A DNA stretch of 64,000 nt from Alphaproteobacteria bacterium (GTDB lineage Bacteria > Pseudomonadota > Alphaproteobacteria > Caulobacterales > Caulobacteraceae): assembly GCA_018820205.1 (NCBI GenBank), contig JAHJOK010000075.1, positions 333,607 through 397,606 on the forward strand. The letters are read 5' to 3'. The notes beneath the pieces were generated by a model. It was not told the origin of the DNA. It searched no databases and saw nothing but the letters and a program-made list of their open reading frames with translations. Of this stretch, positions 17,218-26,903 are shown piece by piece. The position numbers were made by a program, and so were the translations under genes. Positions within the stretch are counted from its first letter, which is position 1; each line of letters opens with the position of its first letter.

Positions 17218-18438
17218 ATGGCCAAGATCAAGGTCGCCAATCCCATCGTGGACATCGACGGCGACGAGATGACCCGCATCATCTGGCAGTGGATCAAGGA
17301 CAAGCTGGTCTTCCCGTTCGTCGACGTCGAACTGGACTACTACGACCTGGGCATGGAGCACCGCGACGCCACCGACGACCAGGTGACGATCGACGCCGCC
17401 CACGCGATCCAGAAGCACGGCGTCGGCGTCAAATGCGCCACCATCACCCCTGACGAGGCCCGCGTCGCCGAGTTCGGCCTGAAGAAGATGTGGAAGTCGC
17501 CGAACGGCACGATCCGCAACATCCTGGGCGGCGTGGTCTTCCGCGAGCCGATCATCTGCCAGAACGTGCCCCGTCTGGTGCCGGGCTGGACCCAGCCGAT
17601 CGTGGTCGGCCGTCACGCCTTCGGCGACCAGTACAAGGCCACCGACTTCCTGATGCCCGGCAAGGGCACCCTGTCGATCAAGTTCGTCGGCGACGACGGC
17701 GCCGTGATCGAGCACGAAGTCTATCAGTCGCCCGGCGCCGGCGTGGCGATGGGCATGTACAACCTGGACGCCTCGATCCGCGACTTCGCCCACGCCTCGT
17801 TCAGCTACGGTCTGGCGCGCAACTATCCGGTCTATCTGTCGACCAAGAACACGATCCTGAAAGCCTATGACGGCCGCTTCAAGGACCTGTTCCAGGAAAT
17901 CTTCGACGCCGAGTACGCCGACAAGTTCAAGGCCGCCGGCCTGACCTATGAGCACCGTCTGATCGACGACATGGTGGCCGCGGCCATCAAATGGTCGGGC
18001 GGCTTCGTCTGGGCGTGCAAGAACTACGACGGCGACGTCCAGTCCGATATCGTGGCCCAGGGCTTCGGCTCGCTGGGTCTGATGACCTCGGTCCTGATGA
18101 CGCCCGACGGCAAGGTGATGGAGACCGAGGCCGCCCACGGCACCGTGACCCGCCACTATCGCCAGCATCAAAAGGGCGAGGCCACCTCGACCAACTCGAT
18201 CGCCTCGATCTTCGCCTGGACGGCCGGGTTCAAGCACCGCGCCAAGCTGGACGACAACGCCGAGCTGATGACCTTCGCCGAGACCCTGGAAAAGGTCGTC
18301 GTCGACACCGTCGAAGCCGGCTTCATGACCAAGGATCTGGCGCTGCTGGTCGGCGATCAGCAGTCGTGGCTGACGACCGAGGGCTTCCTCGACAAGGTGG
18401 CCGAGAACCTGAAGACGGCTCTTCCAAACGCCGCCTGA
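17218..18438 (+). CDS. icd: NADP-dependent isocitrate dehydrogenase (dimeric type)
   Basis: The 406-residue enzyme oxidises isocitrate to 2-oxoglutarate in the TCA cycle and makes NADPH. It is of the dimeric, eukaryote-like type, starting [20 protein letters not shown]. The isocitrate-binding SPNGTIRN is visible, as is [13 protein letters not shown]. The start at 17218 gives the family N-terminus; an in-frame extension to 17098 has no support. A strong terminator follows 34 bp after the stop, so icd is probably transcribed alone. Confidence 0.97.
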   Translation: MAKIKVANPIVDIDGDEMTRIIWQWIKDKLVFPFVDVELDYYDLGMEHRDATDDQVTIDAAHAIQKHGVGVKCATITPDEARVAEFGLKKMWKSPNGTIRNILGGVVFREPIICQNVPRLVPGWTQPIVVGRHAFGDQYKATDFLMPGKGTLSIKFVGDDGAVIEHEVYQSPGAGVAMGMYNLDASIRDFAHASFSYGLARNYPVYLSTKNTILKAYDGRFKDLFQEIFDAEYADKFKAAGLTYEHRLIDDMVAAAIKWSGGFVWACKNYDGDVQSDIVAQGFGSLGLMTSVLMTPDGKVMETEAAHGTVTRHYRQHQKGEATSTNSIASIFAWTAGFKHRAKLDDNAELMTFAETLEKVVVDTVEAGFMTKDLALLVGDQQSWLTTEGFLDKVAENLKTALPNAA

Positions 18439-18472
18439 GCCAAACTGGGCCAACACGTTCCGAATCTTTCGA

Positions 18473-18505
18473 CCCCGCCGGAGCTTCTCCGGCGGGGTTT
18501 CGTTT
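18473..18505 (+). terminator. Rho-independent terminator after icd
   Basis: A perfect 11-bp stem (CCCCGCCGGAG at 18473-18483 with CTCCGGCGGGG at 18487-18497) closes a three-base loop and is followed by TTTCGTTT. Its position just after icd fits transcript termination. Confidence 0.85.
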
Positions 18506-18560
18506 GAGCCGGGGGCCGCGCCGTGCATTGATGCGTCGTCGGAGGAGGGGAGACCACCGA

Positions 18561-19157
18561 ATGAAGACCATTCTGGGCCGGCTTGTGCTGGCCGCCATCG
18601 CCCTGGCGGTGATCGCCTTTTTCGCCGCGCCCGCGGTGGCGTTCTTCGGCGTCCGGTCGGCGGCTCAATCCGACGACATCGTGGGGTTGCAGAGGCTGAT
18701 CGATTTCGACGCCGTGCGCGCCTCGTTGCGTCCCCAGCTGTCGAACCGGCCCGAGGCCATGGCCCCGCCGCCGTCGTTCCTGAACGATCCGATCGGCGCG
18801 GTCCGGCGCCAGTTCGAGGATGCCGCGGCGCCGCAAGGGCCGAACCCCGACGCCTACCTGACGCCCGACGCTATCGACGGCCTGACCCGCGCCGAAGGTC
18901 GATACGCCGCCGTCCGGGTGGCCCGGCCCGGCACGGACGAGGCCTCGGCCCCCTGGCCCAAACCCGTTTACTGGAGCGTGAACCGCGCCCGCATGGCGGT
19001 GACCGACGAGGGCGGCTCCGACACCGTCTTCACCTTCGAGCGCAGGGGCGCGTTCGAGTGGAAGCTGGTCCATATAGGCCTGCCGGAGGGAGCCACGCCC
19101 GTGGCCGCGCCTGCCTCTGCGCCCCCGGCCGCCGCCCCGTCGGAGGCAAAACGATGA
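18561..19157 (+). CDS. DUF2939 membrane-anchored protein (first of a tandem pair)
   Basis: The 198-residue protein begins with a hydrophobic anchor or uncleaved signal (about residues 4-28). The conserved block that follows contains SDDIVGLQRLIDF and identifies DUF2939. The C-terminal tail is Ala/Pro-rich. A strong purine-rich ribosome binding site (GGAGGAGGGG) precedes the ATG by ten bases. The stop overlaps the start of the next gene (ATGA), which encodes a paralogue. The family's function is not known. Confidence 0.8.
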   Translation: MKTILGRLVLAAIALAVIAFFAAPAVAFFGVRSAAQSDDIVGLQRLIDFDAVRASLRPQLSNRPEAMAPPPSFLNDPIGAVRRQFEDAAAPQGPNPDAYLTPDAIDGLTRAEGRYAAVRVARPGTDEASAPWPKPVYWSVNRARMAVTDEGGSDTVFTFERRGAFEWKLVHIGLPEGATPVAAPASAPPAAAPSEAKR

Positions 19158-19705
19158 AAGGTCTGGTCAAGGGGCTCGCGACCCTGGCGATCGGCGCGTT
19201 TCTGGCCGTCTATTTCGGCAGTCCCCTCCTGGCGGTGAACAATCTGGTATCGGCGGCAAAAGCCGGCGACGAGGCGGCGCTGGAACGGCTGGTCGACTTC
19301 CCCGCCTTTCGCGACAGTCTGAAGGACGAACTGACCGCCCGGCTGATGGCCGAAGCCCAGGCCGATCCAGATCTCCGCAACAGCGCCTTGGGCGGTCTGG
19401 GCATGATGCTGGGTCCTATGCTGGTCGGCGGGGCCGTGGACGCCCTGGTCAACGCGCCTACGATCGCGTCGATGGTCCGCAACGCCGAAACGCCCGACCC
19501 GATGGACGTCGATGAGGCCCGCTCGCCCGAGCCCGAGACGGCCGACAAGGACATCCGCCAGTCCTATGCCTATCGTGACCTGAACACCTTCGTCCTGGGC
19601 CTGACGGACCCGGATACTCCGGATGAGACGCTGAAATTGCTTCTCACGCGCCACGGCCTGTTCGGCTGGAAACTGTCAGGCGTGGATTTGCCCGAAAAGA
19701 CCTGA
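19154..19705 (+). CDS. DUF2939 membrane-anchored protein (second of a tandem pair)
   Basis: The 183-residue protein has the same plan as its upstream neighbour. An N-terminal membrane segment is followed by the parallel block GDEAALERLVDFPAFRDSL, and both end in a GxFxWKL motif (AFEWKLVHIGLPE and LFGWKLSGVDLPE). The pair therefore looks like a tandem duplication within one operon. The start at 19154 overlaps the previous stop, and an AGGCAAA stretch precedes it. No function is known. Confidence 0.8.
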   Translation: MKGLVKGLATLAIGAFLAVYFGSPLLAVNNLVSAAKAGDEAALERLVDFPAFRDSLKDELTARLMAEAQADPDLRNSALGGLGMMLGPMLVGGAVDALVNAPTIASMVRNAETPDPMDVDEARSPEPETADKDIRQSYAYRDLNTFVLGLTDPDTPDETLKLLLTRHGLFGWKLSGVDLPEKT

Positions 19706-19707
19706 CC

Positions 19708-19742
19708 GTCTCCTCCCTGTCACGCAGCGACGGGGAGGAGAC
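19708..19742. terminator. Bidirectional hairpin terminator between convergent genes
   Basis: GTCTCCTCCC (19708-19717) pairs with GGGAGGAGAC (19733-19742), and TGTC/GACG extends the stem inward to about 14 bp around the loop ACGCAGC. It fills the 39-bp gap between the DUF2939 and DUF885 stops. Confidence 0.7.
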
Positions 19743-19744
19743 AT

Positions 19745-21535
19745 CTACCTTCCGGCCTGCCCCTCGATCCACGCATCCATGCGTCGGTCCAGCAGGTCCA
19801 GCGGCAGCGGCCCATCGACCAGCAGGGCGTCGTGGAAGTCGCGCACGTTGAACCGCTCGCCCAGCGTCTGCTCCGCCCGCGTACGGATGGCGCGCAGGCG
19901 GATCTCGCCGATCTTGTAGGCCAGGGCCTGACCCGGCCAGCCGATATAGCGTTGCAGCTCCGTCTCGATATTGTGCGGCGACAGGGCCGAGTTGTCGGTG
20001 AAACAGGCGCGCGCCTGTTCGAGGGTCCAGCCCATCCAGTGCATCCCCGTGTCGGCCACCAGACGACACGCCCGCCACATCTCGTACGACAGCCGCCCGA
20101 ACCGTTCCTCGGGCGTGCGATAGAAGCCCATCTCCTCGCCCAGGTATTCGGAATACAGGCCCCATCCCTCGGTGAAGGCGGTGACGCCCGCGCTGCGTCG
20201 GAACGCAGGGCCTTCGGCCGCCTCCTGCGCCAGGGCGATCTGGATGTGGTGGCCGGGTACTGCTTCGTGCAGCGTCAGGGCGGGCAGTTCGTACAGGGGG
20301 CGCTGATCCAGCCGCCCGGTGTTGACGATGTATCCGCCCGGAACGCCCTCGGCCAGCGAACCGCCGTTGTAGCGCCCGGTCGTATAGTTGTCCTCGATCT
20401 CCAGCGGCACCGGCCGGACGTTGTAGGTCAGGCGCGGCAGGGTCCGGAACAGAGCGGGCAGGCCGCCGTCGGCCCGTTTGGCCATCTCCGACGCCTTCTC
20501 CACCATGTCCTCGCGCGAGGTCGCATAAAACTGCGGGTCGGTGCGCAGATGGTTCAGGAAACCGGCGAAATCCCCGGTCCAGCCCGAGGCCCGCATCTCG
20601 ACATCCATCCGGGCCCGGATGCGGGCGACCTCGTCCACGCCGATCTGATGGATCTGGTCCGGCGTCAGGTCGGTGGTGGTATAGCGCCGCGCCTCGAAGG
20701 CATAGAATTCGCGCCCTCCGGGCCGCGAGCCGATGCCCACCTCGGCGGGGGCTGTGGGCCCGTATTCGTCCTGAAGGAAAGCGACCCAGGCCTGGCGACG
20801 CGGTGCGATCTGGGCGGCCACGATGGCGGCGGCGCGGGCGCGAAGCGCGGCCTGATCCGCCGCCGGGATGCTGGCGGGCAGGGCGGCCAGAGGCCGCAGC
20901 AGGGGGTCCGTCTCGGGCGTGAAGGCCGCCTCGTTGCGCGCAATGGCGAGGGCGCTTTCGATCACCGATTTGGGCTGCACGAAGCCGGTGTCCAGACCCC
21001 GCCGCGCATCGGCCAGACCCGCGTCATACCAGGCCGACAACCCTTCCAGTCGCGCCAGCCAGGCCTCGGCGTCGGCCCCGCTGGTGATCCGCGTGCCGGA
21101 CGCCAGATAGCCCGCGCTCTGGCCCACGCCGCCTTCTGAGTTGAACGACAGCCGCCCGCCGTCCAGCCCGATCGACTCGATCGACCGGTCGATGATGATG
21201 GTCAGGAAGTCGCGGTTCAGGGCGTCATTGGACGACAGGCTGTCGCCGTCGATGGCCGCCAGCCGCCTCTTGAAGATCGTCAGTGGTTCGACCCGCGCCA
21301 GCTCGGCCGCGCGCGACCGGTCCGACAGTCGCGCCTTGGCCGACTGATCCCCCTCACGCGCCGCCTGGACGGGATTCAGGCTCAGCTGCCAGGCGTCATA
21401 GTCGGCGATGATCGAGGCCAGTGCCGGGCTCTCGGCAGTCGCGGCCGGAGGGGTCGGCGGGGTCTGGGCGGCGGCGGGGATGGCCGTTGCGGAGAGAAGC
21501 AGACCGGCGACTGCGGCGACGACGAAGCGATTCAT
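19745..21535 (-). CDS. Secreted DUF885 family protein
   Basis: The 596-residue protein has a Sec-type signal peptide (MNRFVVAAVAGLLLSA, ending AIPAAAQ) and a DUF885 domain with HEAVPGH at residues 423-429, a probable metal site. It resembles the protein at 12840-14639 in length and motifs, but that one has a twin-arginine-like signal. The start at 21535 is chosen for the signal peptide. A longer in-frame reading exists but runs through the palindromic repeat upstream and is not credible. The enzymatic activity is unproven. Confidence 0.87.
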   Translation of the reverse strand: MNRFVVAAVAGLLLSATAIPAAAQTPPTPPAATAESPALASIIADYDAWQLSLNPVQAAREGDQSAKARLSDRSRAAELARVEPLTIFKRRLAAIDGDSLSSNDALNRDFLTIIIDRSIESIGLDGGRLSFNSEGGVGQSAGYLASGTRITSGADAEAWLARLEGLSAWYDAGLADARRGLDTGFVQPKSVIESALAIARNEAAFTPETDPLLRPLAALPASIPAADQAALRARAAAIVAAQIAPRRQAWVAFLQDEYGPTAPAEVGIGSRPGGREFYAFEARRYTTTDLTPDQIHQIGVDEVARIRARMDVEMRASGWTGDFAGFLNHLRTDPQFYATSREDMVEKASEMAKRADGGLPALFRTLPRLTYNVRPVPLEIEDNYTTGRYNGGSLAEGVPGGYIVNTGRLDQRPLYELPALTLHEAVPGHHIQIALAQEAAEGPAFRRSAGVTAFTEGWGLYSEYLGEEMGFYRTPEERFGRLSYEMWRACRLVADTGMHWMGWTLEQARACFTDNSALSPHNIETELQRYIGWPGQALAYKIGEIRLRAIRTRAEQTLGERFNVRDFHDALLVDGPLPLDLLDRRMDAWIEGQAGR

Positions 21536-21599
21536 AAGCGACCCCCGAAACAAGGGCGGCATGGGGGAGGAAGAGGGGCGGGAGGTCAATGGGGCAAGC

Positions 21600-21787
21600 T
21601 CCCCTTCTCCCCTTGCGGGAGAAGGTGGCAGCAGAAAGCTGCCCGATGAGGGGTCAAACCGCCGGGCGGGGTGGACCGTCCGGGTGCCAGTCGGTGAGGC
21701 CGGTGTGACCCCTCGCCCGATCGCGCAAGGACGATCGCTTCGCTCTCGCGCGCGAGCGCCCTCTCCCGCAAGGGGAGAGGGGCTGTG
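21600..21787. repeat. Large intergenic inverted-repeat element (REP-like)
   Basis: Two hairpins bound the element: CCTTCTCCC/GGGAGAAGG at 21603-21625 (loop CTTGC) and CCCTCTCCC/GGGAGAGGG at 21759-21781 (loop GCAAG). The loops are complementary, and inner segments (GAGGGGTCA and TGACCCCTC) also pair, so the whole block can fold on itself. It ends next to the alaS stop, where the right hairpin could act as terminator. Its form suggests a repeated, non-coding element, but only one copy is in this window. Confidence 0.75.
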
Positions 21788-21788
21788 A

Positions 21789-24449
21789 CTACTGCGCCAG
21801 CGCCGTCCGCACGGCCGCGAGGCCTTCCTCGGCTTTCGACCCATCAGGCGCGCCGCCCTGGGCGAAGTCAGCCTTGCCGCCGGCGCCCTGTCCGCCCATG
21901 GCGATGACCGCCGCACGGGCCAGATCGGCCGCGTTGACTCGATCGGTGACGTCGGACGTCGCGGCCACGGTGACCGCCGCCTTGCCCTCGACGACGCCGA
22001 TCAGGGCGACCACGCCCGAACCTACTTGCTTCCTGAAATCCTCGGCCACGCCGCGCAGACCCTTGCCGTCCACGCCGTCCAGAACGCGGGCGATCAGCTT
22101 GATGCCGTTGATTTCCTCGGGCGCCGTCTGGGCCGCGCCGCCGCCACCCAGCGCCAGTTGCTTCTTCAGCTCCGCGACCTGTTTTTCCAGCGCCTTGCGT
22201 TCGACGGTCAGGGCCTCGACCCGCGCCGGGACGTCCAGCGGCTGGACCTTGAAGCTCTGCGCCAGCGATTTCGCCACGCCCGCCTGGGCCAGCAGATATT
22301 GACGCGCCGCCTCTCCGGTCAGGGCCTCGACCCGGCGGATGCCGGCGGCGATGCCGGTCTCGCCCGTGATCTTGAACAGGGCGATGTCGCCGGTGCGGGC
22401 CACATGGGTGCCGCCGCACAGTTCGACCGAATAGGGTTTGTCGTCGACCAGCGAACGGCCCAGCGTCAGCACGCGGACCTCGTCGCCGTATTTCTCGCCG
22501 AACAGGGCCACGGCGCCCGCCTCGATGGCGGCGTCGGGGGCCATCAGCTCGGTGGTCGCGGGCAGGTTCTGGCGGATGACCGCGTTCACCTCGGCCTCGA
22601 TCCGGTTCAGTTCGTCCTCGGTGACGGGGGCGTTGTGGCTGAAGTCGAAACGCATCCGTTCGGCATCGACCAGCTGGCCCTTTTGCGCGACGTGCGGGCC
22701 CAGCACATTCTTCAGCGCGGCGTGGACCAGGTGGGCCGCCGAGTGGTTGGCGCGGGTCGTCACGCGAGCGTCGGCCCCGGCGCGCAGTTGCACGCGCGTG
22801 CCGATCGACAGGGCGCCCGACGTGACCTCGATCTTGTGCGCATACAGGTCGCCGGCGTGTTTTTGCACGTCCAGGACCGTACCGGCGCCCTGCTGGCCGC
22901 TGGCGTCGGTCCATTCGACCTCGCCGCGATCCCCGGCCTGACCGCCGCCCTCGCCATAGAAGGGCGTCTGGTCGAACAGCACCTCGGCGGTTTCGCCGGG
23001 GTTCAGGTCGTCGACCGACTGGCCCTCGGCGACGATGGCCAGGACCTCGCCCGACCCCTCGACGGCGTCATAGCCGGTGAAGACGGTGGGGCCGAGGCGG
23101 TCGCGCAGCGCCAGCCATTCCCCGGCCGAGGCGGTCTGGCCCGAGCCGGTCCAGTGTTCGCGGCTGCGGGTCTTCTGTTCCTGCATCGCCGCGTCGAAGG
23201 CGTCGGTGTCGACGGTGAAGCCGCGACGCCGGGCCTCGTCCTGGGTCAGGTCCAGCGGGAAGCCATAGGTGTCGTACAGGGTGAAGGCCGTCTGGCCCGA
23301 CAGCACGCCGCCCTCGGTCAGATCGCGCGCGGCGTCTTCCAGCAGGCCCATGCCGCGTCCCAGGGTGGTGCGGAAACGGATTTCCTCCTGTTTCAGCGTG
23401 TCCTCGATGGAGGCCTGGGCGCGCTTGAGTTCGGGATAGGCCTCGCCCATCTCGGCCACCAGCGTCGGCACCAGTTTGTGCATCAGCGGATCGGCGGCGC
23501 CCAGCAGGTGGGCGTGGCGCATGGCCCGGCGCATGATCCGGCGCAGCACATAGCCGCGGCCTTCGTTGGACGGCGTCACACCGTCCGCGATCAGGAATGA
23601 TGACGACCGCAGATGGTCGGCGATGACCCGGTGCGACGGGGCGCGGTCGCCCTCGGCCGCGATGCCGGTCGCCTGTTCGGACGCCGCGATCAGGGTCTTG
23701 AACAGGTCGGTCTCATAGTTGGAATGCACGCCTTGCAGGACGGCCGCGACGCGTTCCAGACCCATGCCGGTGTCGATCGACGGCTTGGGCAACAGCTCGC
23801 GCGAACCGTCGGCCTGCTGGTCGAACTGCATGAAGACCAGGTTCCAGATCTCGACCCAGCGGTCGCCGTCTTCCTCGGGCGTTCCGGGCGGGCCGCCCCA
23901 GATGTGGTCACCGTGATCATAGAAGATCTCGGTGCAGGGACCGCACGGGCCGGTGTCGCCCATCGACCAGAAATTGTCGGACCCGGCGATGCGGGTGATG
24001 CGGCTTTCAGGCAGGCCGGCGATCTTTTTCCACAGGTCCATCGCCTCGTCGTCGTCGACATAGACGGTGGCCATCAGGCGATCCTTGGGGATGCCGAATT
24101 CCTTGGTGATCAGGTTCCAGGCGGACTCGATCGCATGTTCCTTGAAGTAATCGCCGAACGAGAAATTCCCCATCATCTCGAAGAAGGTGTGGTGGCGGGC
24201 CGTATAGCCGACGTTGTCCAGGTCGTTGTGTTTGCCCCCTGCGCGCACGCATTTCTGGGCGCTGGTGGCGCGCGAATAGGGGCGTTTTTCCTGACCCGTG
24301 AAGACGTTCTTGAACGGCACCATGCCCGCGTTGACGAACAACAGCGTCGGATCGTTCTGCGGCACCAGTGGCGCGGACTGGACCTTTTCGTGGCCATCGG
24401 CCGCGAAGCTGTCGAGGAAGGTCGAACGGATCTGTTTCAGGCTGGACAT
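21789..24449 (-). CDS. alaS: Alanyl-tRNA synthetase
   Basis: The 886-residue class II synthetase charges tRNA-Ala. Its aminoacylation domain starts [15 protein letters not shown]. The editing domain shows the zinc motifs HSAAH and CGGTH, and a C-terminal region contains the coiled-coil and DHHA1-like segments. The start at 24449 gives the family N-terminus; an in-frame extension to 24563 is not supported. The gene follows recA in the same direction after a 283-bp gap with strong secondary structure. The REP-like element follows it. Confidence 0.97.
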   Translation of the reverse strand: MSSLKQIRSTFLDSFAADGHEKVQSAPLVPQNDPTLLFVNAGMVPFKNVFTGQEKRPYSRATSAQKCVRAGGKHNDLDNVGYTARHHTFFEMMGNFSFGDYFKEHAIESAWNLITKEFGIPKDRLMATVYVDDDEAMDLWKKIAGLPESRITRIAGSDNFWSMGDTGPCGPCTEIFYDHGDHIWGGPPGTPEEDGDRWVEIWNLVFMQFDQQADGSRELLPKPSIDTGMGLERVAAVLQGVHSNYETDLFKTLIAASEQATGIAAEGDRAPSHRVIADHLRSSSFLIADGVTPSNEGRGYVLRRIMRRAMRHAHLLGAADPLMHKLVPTLVAEMGEAYPELKRAQASIEDTLKQEEIRFRTTLGRGMGLLEDAARDLTEGGVLSGQTAFTLYDTYGFPLDLTQDEARRRGFTVDTDAFDAAMQEQKTRSREHWTGSGQTASAGEWLALRDRLGPTVFTGYDAVEGSGEVLAIVAEGQSVDDLNPGETAEVLFDQTPFYGEGGGQAGDRGEVEWTDASGQQGAGTVLDVQKHAGDLYAHKIEVTSGALSIGTRVQLRAGADARVTTRANHSAAHLVHAALKNVLGPHVAQKGQLVDAERMRFDFSHNAPVTEDELNRIEAEVNAVIRQNLPATTELMAPDAAIEAGAVALFGEKYGDEVRVLTLGRSLVDDKPYSVELCGGTHVARTGDIALFKITGETGIAAGIRRVEALTGEAARQYLLAQAGVAKSLAQSFKVQPLDVPARVEALTVERKALEKQVAELKKQLALGGGGAAQTAPEEINGIKLIARVLDGVDGKGLRGVAEDFRKQVGSGVVALIGVVEGKAAVTVAATSDVTDRVNAADLARAAVIAMGGQGAGGKADFAQGGAPDGSKAEEGLAAVRTALAQ

Positions 24450-24571
24450 GTCGATATCGGCTTCAGGCGGGAGGCGGGATGGAGAAGGGGCCTCATATAG
24501 GGGTTTAGCGCCCAATGCATCAGCCAGCGGTCGGCGGTGGGCGGCCTGCATGCCCGTTCGCAAGGTAAGAA

Positions 24572-24597
24572 GACCGCCCGGGTTGCCCCGGGCGGTC
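24572..24597 (-). terminator. Strong hairpin in the recA-alaS gap, probable recA terminator or alaS attenuator
   Basis: GACCGCCCGGG at 24572-24582 pairs perfectly with CCCGGGCGGTC at 24587-24597 around a four-base loop. Read toward alaS it is followed by TTCTTACC, a weak T-tract. It lies about 120 bp upstream of the alaS ATG. Confidence 0.6.
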
Positions 24598-24600
24598 CCG

Positions 24601-24661
24601 CTCCGCCCGGCCCGATCCCCGCGGGGGTCGGCGGCGGGTCGCAGGGACCAGCCGGGCGGAG
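24601..24661 (-). promoter_or_regulatory. Second long-range hairpin upstream of the recA-alaS terminator
   Basis: CTCCGCCCGGC (24601-24611) pairs perfectly over 11 bp with GCCGGGCGGAG (24651-24661), with a smaller internal hairpin around CCCCGCGGGG. Both outer arms share eight bases (CCGCCCGG or its complement) with the arms of the neighbouring terminator hairpin, so alternative pairings are possible. This is the layout of an attenuator, but no effector or leader peptide was identified. Confidence 0.45.
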
Positions 24662-24732
24662 TGTCGGTTTCACGTCTGAAGCGCAGAGGCGATTCAGCGT
24701 GTTTTTAGTGCGGATCGTCTGGAATCGTCAGG

Positions 24733-25836
24733 TCAACCTTCCAGATCCTGCCCCTCATCAGGCTCGGGCGTGCCCAGAAGTTCGTCGGCGATCTTGTTGG
24801 TCGAGGCGCGCACGGCCTTTTCGATGGCGTCGGCCATGTCGGGATTGGCCTTCAGGAAGTTGCGCACGTTCTCGCGGCCCTGGCCGATGCGGGTCGAGTC
24901 ATAGCTGAACCAGGAGCCGGACTTCTCGATGATGCCGGCCTTGACCCCCAGGTCGATGATCTCGCCCAGTTTGGAGATACCCTCGCCGTACATGATGTCG
25001 AAGATGACCTCGCGGAACGGCGGGGCGACCTTGTTCTTGACCACCTTGACGCGGGTCGTGTTGCCCACGACCTCGTCGCGGTCCTTGATGGCGCCGGTGC
25101 GGCGGATGTCCAGACGGACCGAGGCATAGAATTTCAAGGCATTGCCGCCCGTGGTCGTCTCGGGCGAGCCATACATCACGCCGATCTTGTGCCGGATCTG
25201 ATTGATGAACAGCACGATGCAGTTGGATTTGGAGATGGAGCCGGTCAGCTTGCGCAGCGCCTGGCTCATCAACCGGGCCTGAAGACCGGGCAGGCTGTCG
25301 CCCATCTCGCCCTCGATCTCTGCGCGTGGGGTCAGGGCGGCGACCGAATCGATCACCACGATGTCCACGGCCCCGGAACGCACCAGGGTGTCGACGATCT
25401 CCAGCGCTTGTTCACCCGTGTCGGGCTGCGACACCAGCAGGTCGTCCAGATTGACGCCCAGCTTCTGGGCATAGCCGGGGTCCAGCGCGTGTTCGGCGTC
25501 GACGAAGGCTGCGGTGCCGCCCGACTTCTGGATTTCGGCCACCGTATGCAGGGCCAGGGTCGTCTTGCCCGAGGATTCAGGGCCGAACACCTCGATCACC
25601 CGCCCGCGCGGCAGGCCGCCGATGCCCAGCGCCATGTCCAGGCCCAGCGATCCGGTGGACACAGAGGGGATGACGTCGGCCACGCCCCCCTTGCCCAGTT
25701 TCATGACCGAGCCCTTGCCAAAGGCCCGGTCGATCTGTGCGATCGCCGCCTCCAGCGCGCGCTGCTTGTCGCCGTCGTCCTTGCCTACCAATTTCAATGC
25801 TGCCTGCGATGCCACCTTGCCACTCTCCCTTGCCAT
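24733..25836 (-). CDS. recA: RecA recombinase
   Basis: The 367-residue ATPase drives homologous recombination and SOS induction by stimulating LexA self-cleavage. The Walker A motif GPESSGKT is at residues 85-92, and the L2-loop region ([19 protein letters not shown]) is intact. The C-terminus is acidic, as usual. The start at 25836 gives [14 protein letters not shown]; an in-frame extension to 25953 runs into the promoter region. A near-consensus alphaproteobacterial LexA site lies about 110 bp upstream. Confidence 0.98.
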   Translation of the reverse strand: MARESGKVASQAALKLVGKDDGDKQRALEAAIAQIDRAFGKGSVMKLGKGGVADVIPSVSTGSLGLDMALGIGGLPRGRVIEVFGPESSGKTTLALHTVAEIQKSGGTAAFVDAEHALDPGYAQKLGVNLDDLLVSQPDTGEQALEIVDTLVRSGAVDIVVIDSVAALTPRAEIEGEMGDSLPGLQARLMSQALRKLTGSISKSNCIVLFINQIRHKIGVMYGSPETTTGGNALKFYASVRLDIRRTGAIKDRDEVVGNTTRVKVVKNKVAPPFREVIFDIMYGEGISKLGEIIDLGVKAGIIEKSGSWFSYDSTRIGQGRENVRNFLKANPDMADAIEKAVRASTNKIADELLGTPEPDEGQDLEG

Positions 25837-25945
25837 GATTCCCGAATAAGCCTTGCCCCGGAGGACTTTGGGGGAGAGGCCCGCCTTCGGTCCGATGACC
25901 GTGACCCGCTCCCTGTGAGCCGGACTATGTGCACGGTTTGTTCCG

Positions 25946-25960
25946 GTTGCCAATATGTTC
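25946..25960. promoter_or_regulatory. Candidate LexA (SOS) box upstream of recA
   Basis: The plus strand reads GTTG, seven bases, then GTTC. The alphaproteobacterial SOS box is GTTC-N7-GTTC, so one base differs. It is the best match in the 172-bp gap upstream of recA. Another GTTC lies at 25940 and a GAAC at 25967, but neither is at the right spacing. Confidence 0.5.
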
Positions 25961-26008
25961 TTTTCGGAACGTCCGGACGGCAGCGGGAGATGCGTCCGTT
26001 TCTGACGC

Positions 26009-26827
26009 CTATTCCTTCAGATGCGCGTCCAGCAGCGTGTACCAGGTGTTCGTCAACCGCTCGAACTCGGCCGGGCATTGCTCAGCGCGCTCGGGCGTCA
26101 GCCATTCGTCTTCCAGCAGGCTGGCGTACTGATCGGTGTCGGAGCCGTAAACGAGGCAGGTCAGGGTGTAGTAGCGCTGCTGGCTCAGCGAATGTTCGTC
26201 GGCGAAATCGCTTTCTTCCAGGTCTCCGGCTTCGTCGGGATCGGTGTAGAAGCTCAACGCCCCGGCGATGGCCGATTCCTCGCCCTCGTCGTCGTCGATC
26301 AGCCACCAGGCGGCCAGACTGTCGGCCGCGTCCTCCTCGCGACCGGTGAAGGGGATCTCCAGGACGTCGATCAGGGCGTGGCCGACCTCGTGGAAGACGG
26401 TGAACAGGAAGGATCCGCTGACAGCGTCCTCGATCTCGTCCTCGGTGTCGAAATAGGCGGCGAAGATGTCGCGTTCGCCCTCGAACATCTCGATGCAGAT
26501 CTGGATCTCGCGATCCTCGGGAATGTAATAGGCGTTGTTCTCGCCGCATTCGGCGAAGCGCAGACCGATGTCGGTCGGCAGGATCAGACTGTCGTTCAGG
26601 ACCTCGGCGACATCCTCCAGCCAGCGTTCTTCGGAGAGTTGCCCGGCCAGTTCCACATAGTCGTCGCTGGTCAGTTCGGCCGGGCGGACCACGAAATCGC
26701 CGACGTCGCCCGTTGCCGTCGGTGTTCCCACCTCCGTCCAGTCCGAGCAGCCGGTCGTGAACAGGGCGGCCGCGACGACGACGAACGTCAGGGCGCGCAG
26801 CGCGGCGGCGGCGTTCGATGTCGGCAT
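26009..26827 (-). CDS. DUF4344 lipoprotein, putative metallopeptidase
   Basis: The 272-residue precursor starts with a lipoprotein signal ending in TTGC (Cys27). The mature domain carries a zinc-binding HEVGH at residues 146-150 in the context [18 protein letters not shown], typical of DUF4344 metallopeptidases. The protein is strongly acidic. It would be anchored to the envelope. No substrate is known, and the recA gene upstream in the opposite orientation to its function gives no hint. Confidence 0.82.
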   Translation of the reverse strand: MPTSNAAAALRALTFVVVAAALFTTGCSDWTEVGTPTATGDVGDFVVRPAELTSDDYVELAGQLSEERWLEDVAEVLNDSLILPTDIGLRFAECGENNAYYIPEDREIQICIEMFEGERDIFAAYFDTEDEIEDAVSGSFLFTVFHEVGHALIDVLEIPFTGREEDAADSLAAWWLIDDDEGEESAIAGALSFYTDPDEAGDLEESDFADEHSLSQQRYYTLTCLVYGSDTDQYASLLEDEWLTPERAEQCPAEFERLTNTWYTLLDAHLKE

Positions 26828-26903
26828 TGTCCAGTCCCCCAGCCGGGCACTGTAGCGTGCATCGCCGCCGGGCCAACGCCCTGTCGCGCGTCGTCAGACC
26901 CTG

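Noticed and set aside
19745..21916. A 723-residue reading of the second DUF885 protein
   Set aside because: The extra 127 residues would be encoded by the palindromic repeat. The signal peptide starts at 21535.
25940..25970. A perfect LexA box GTTC-N7-GTTC upstream of recA
   Set aside because: The exact spacing is not met. The best match has GTTG in the first half, so only a candidate site is reported.
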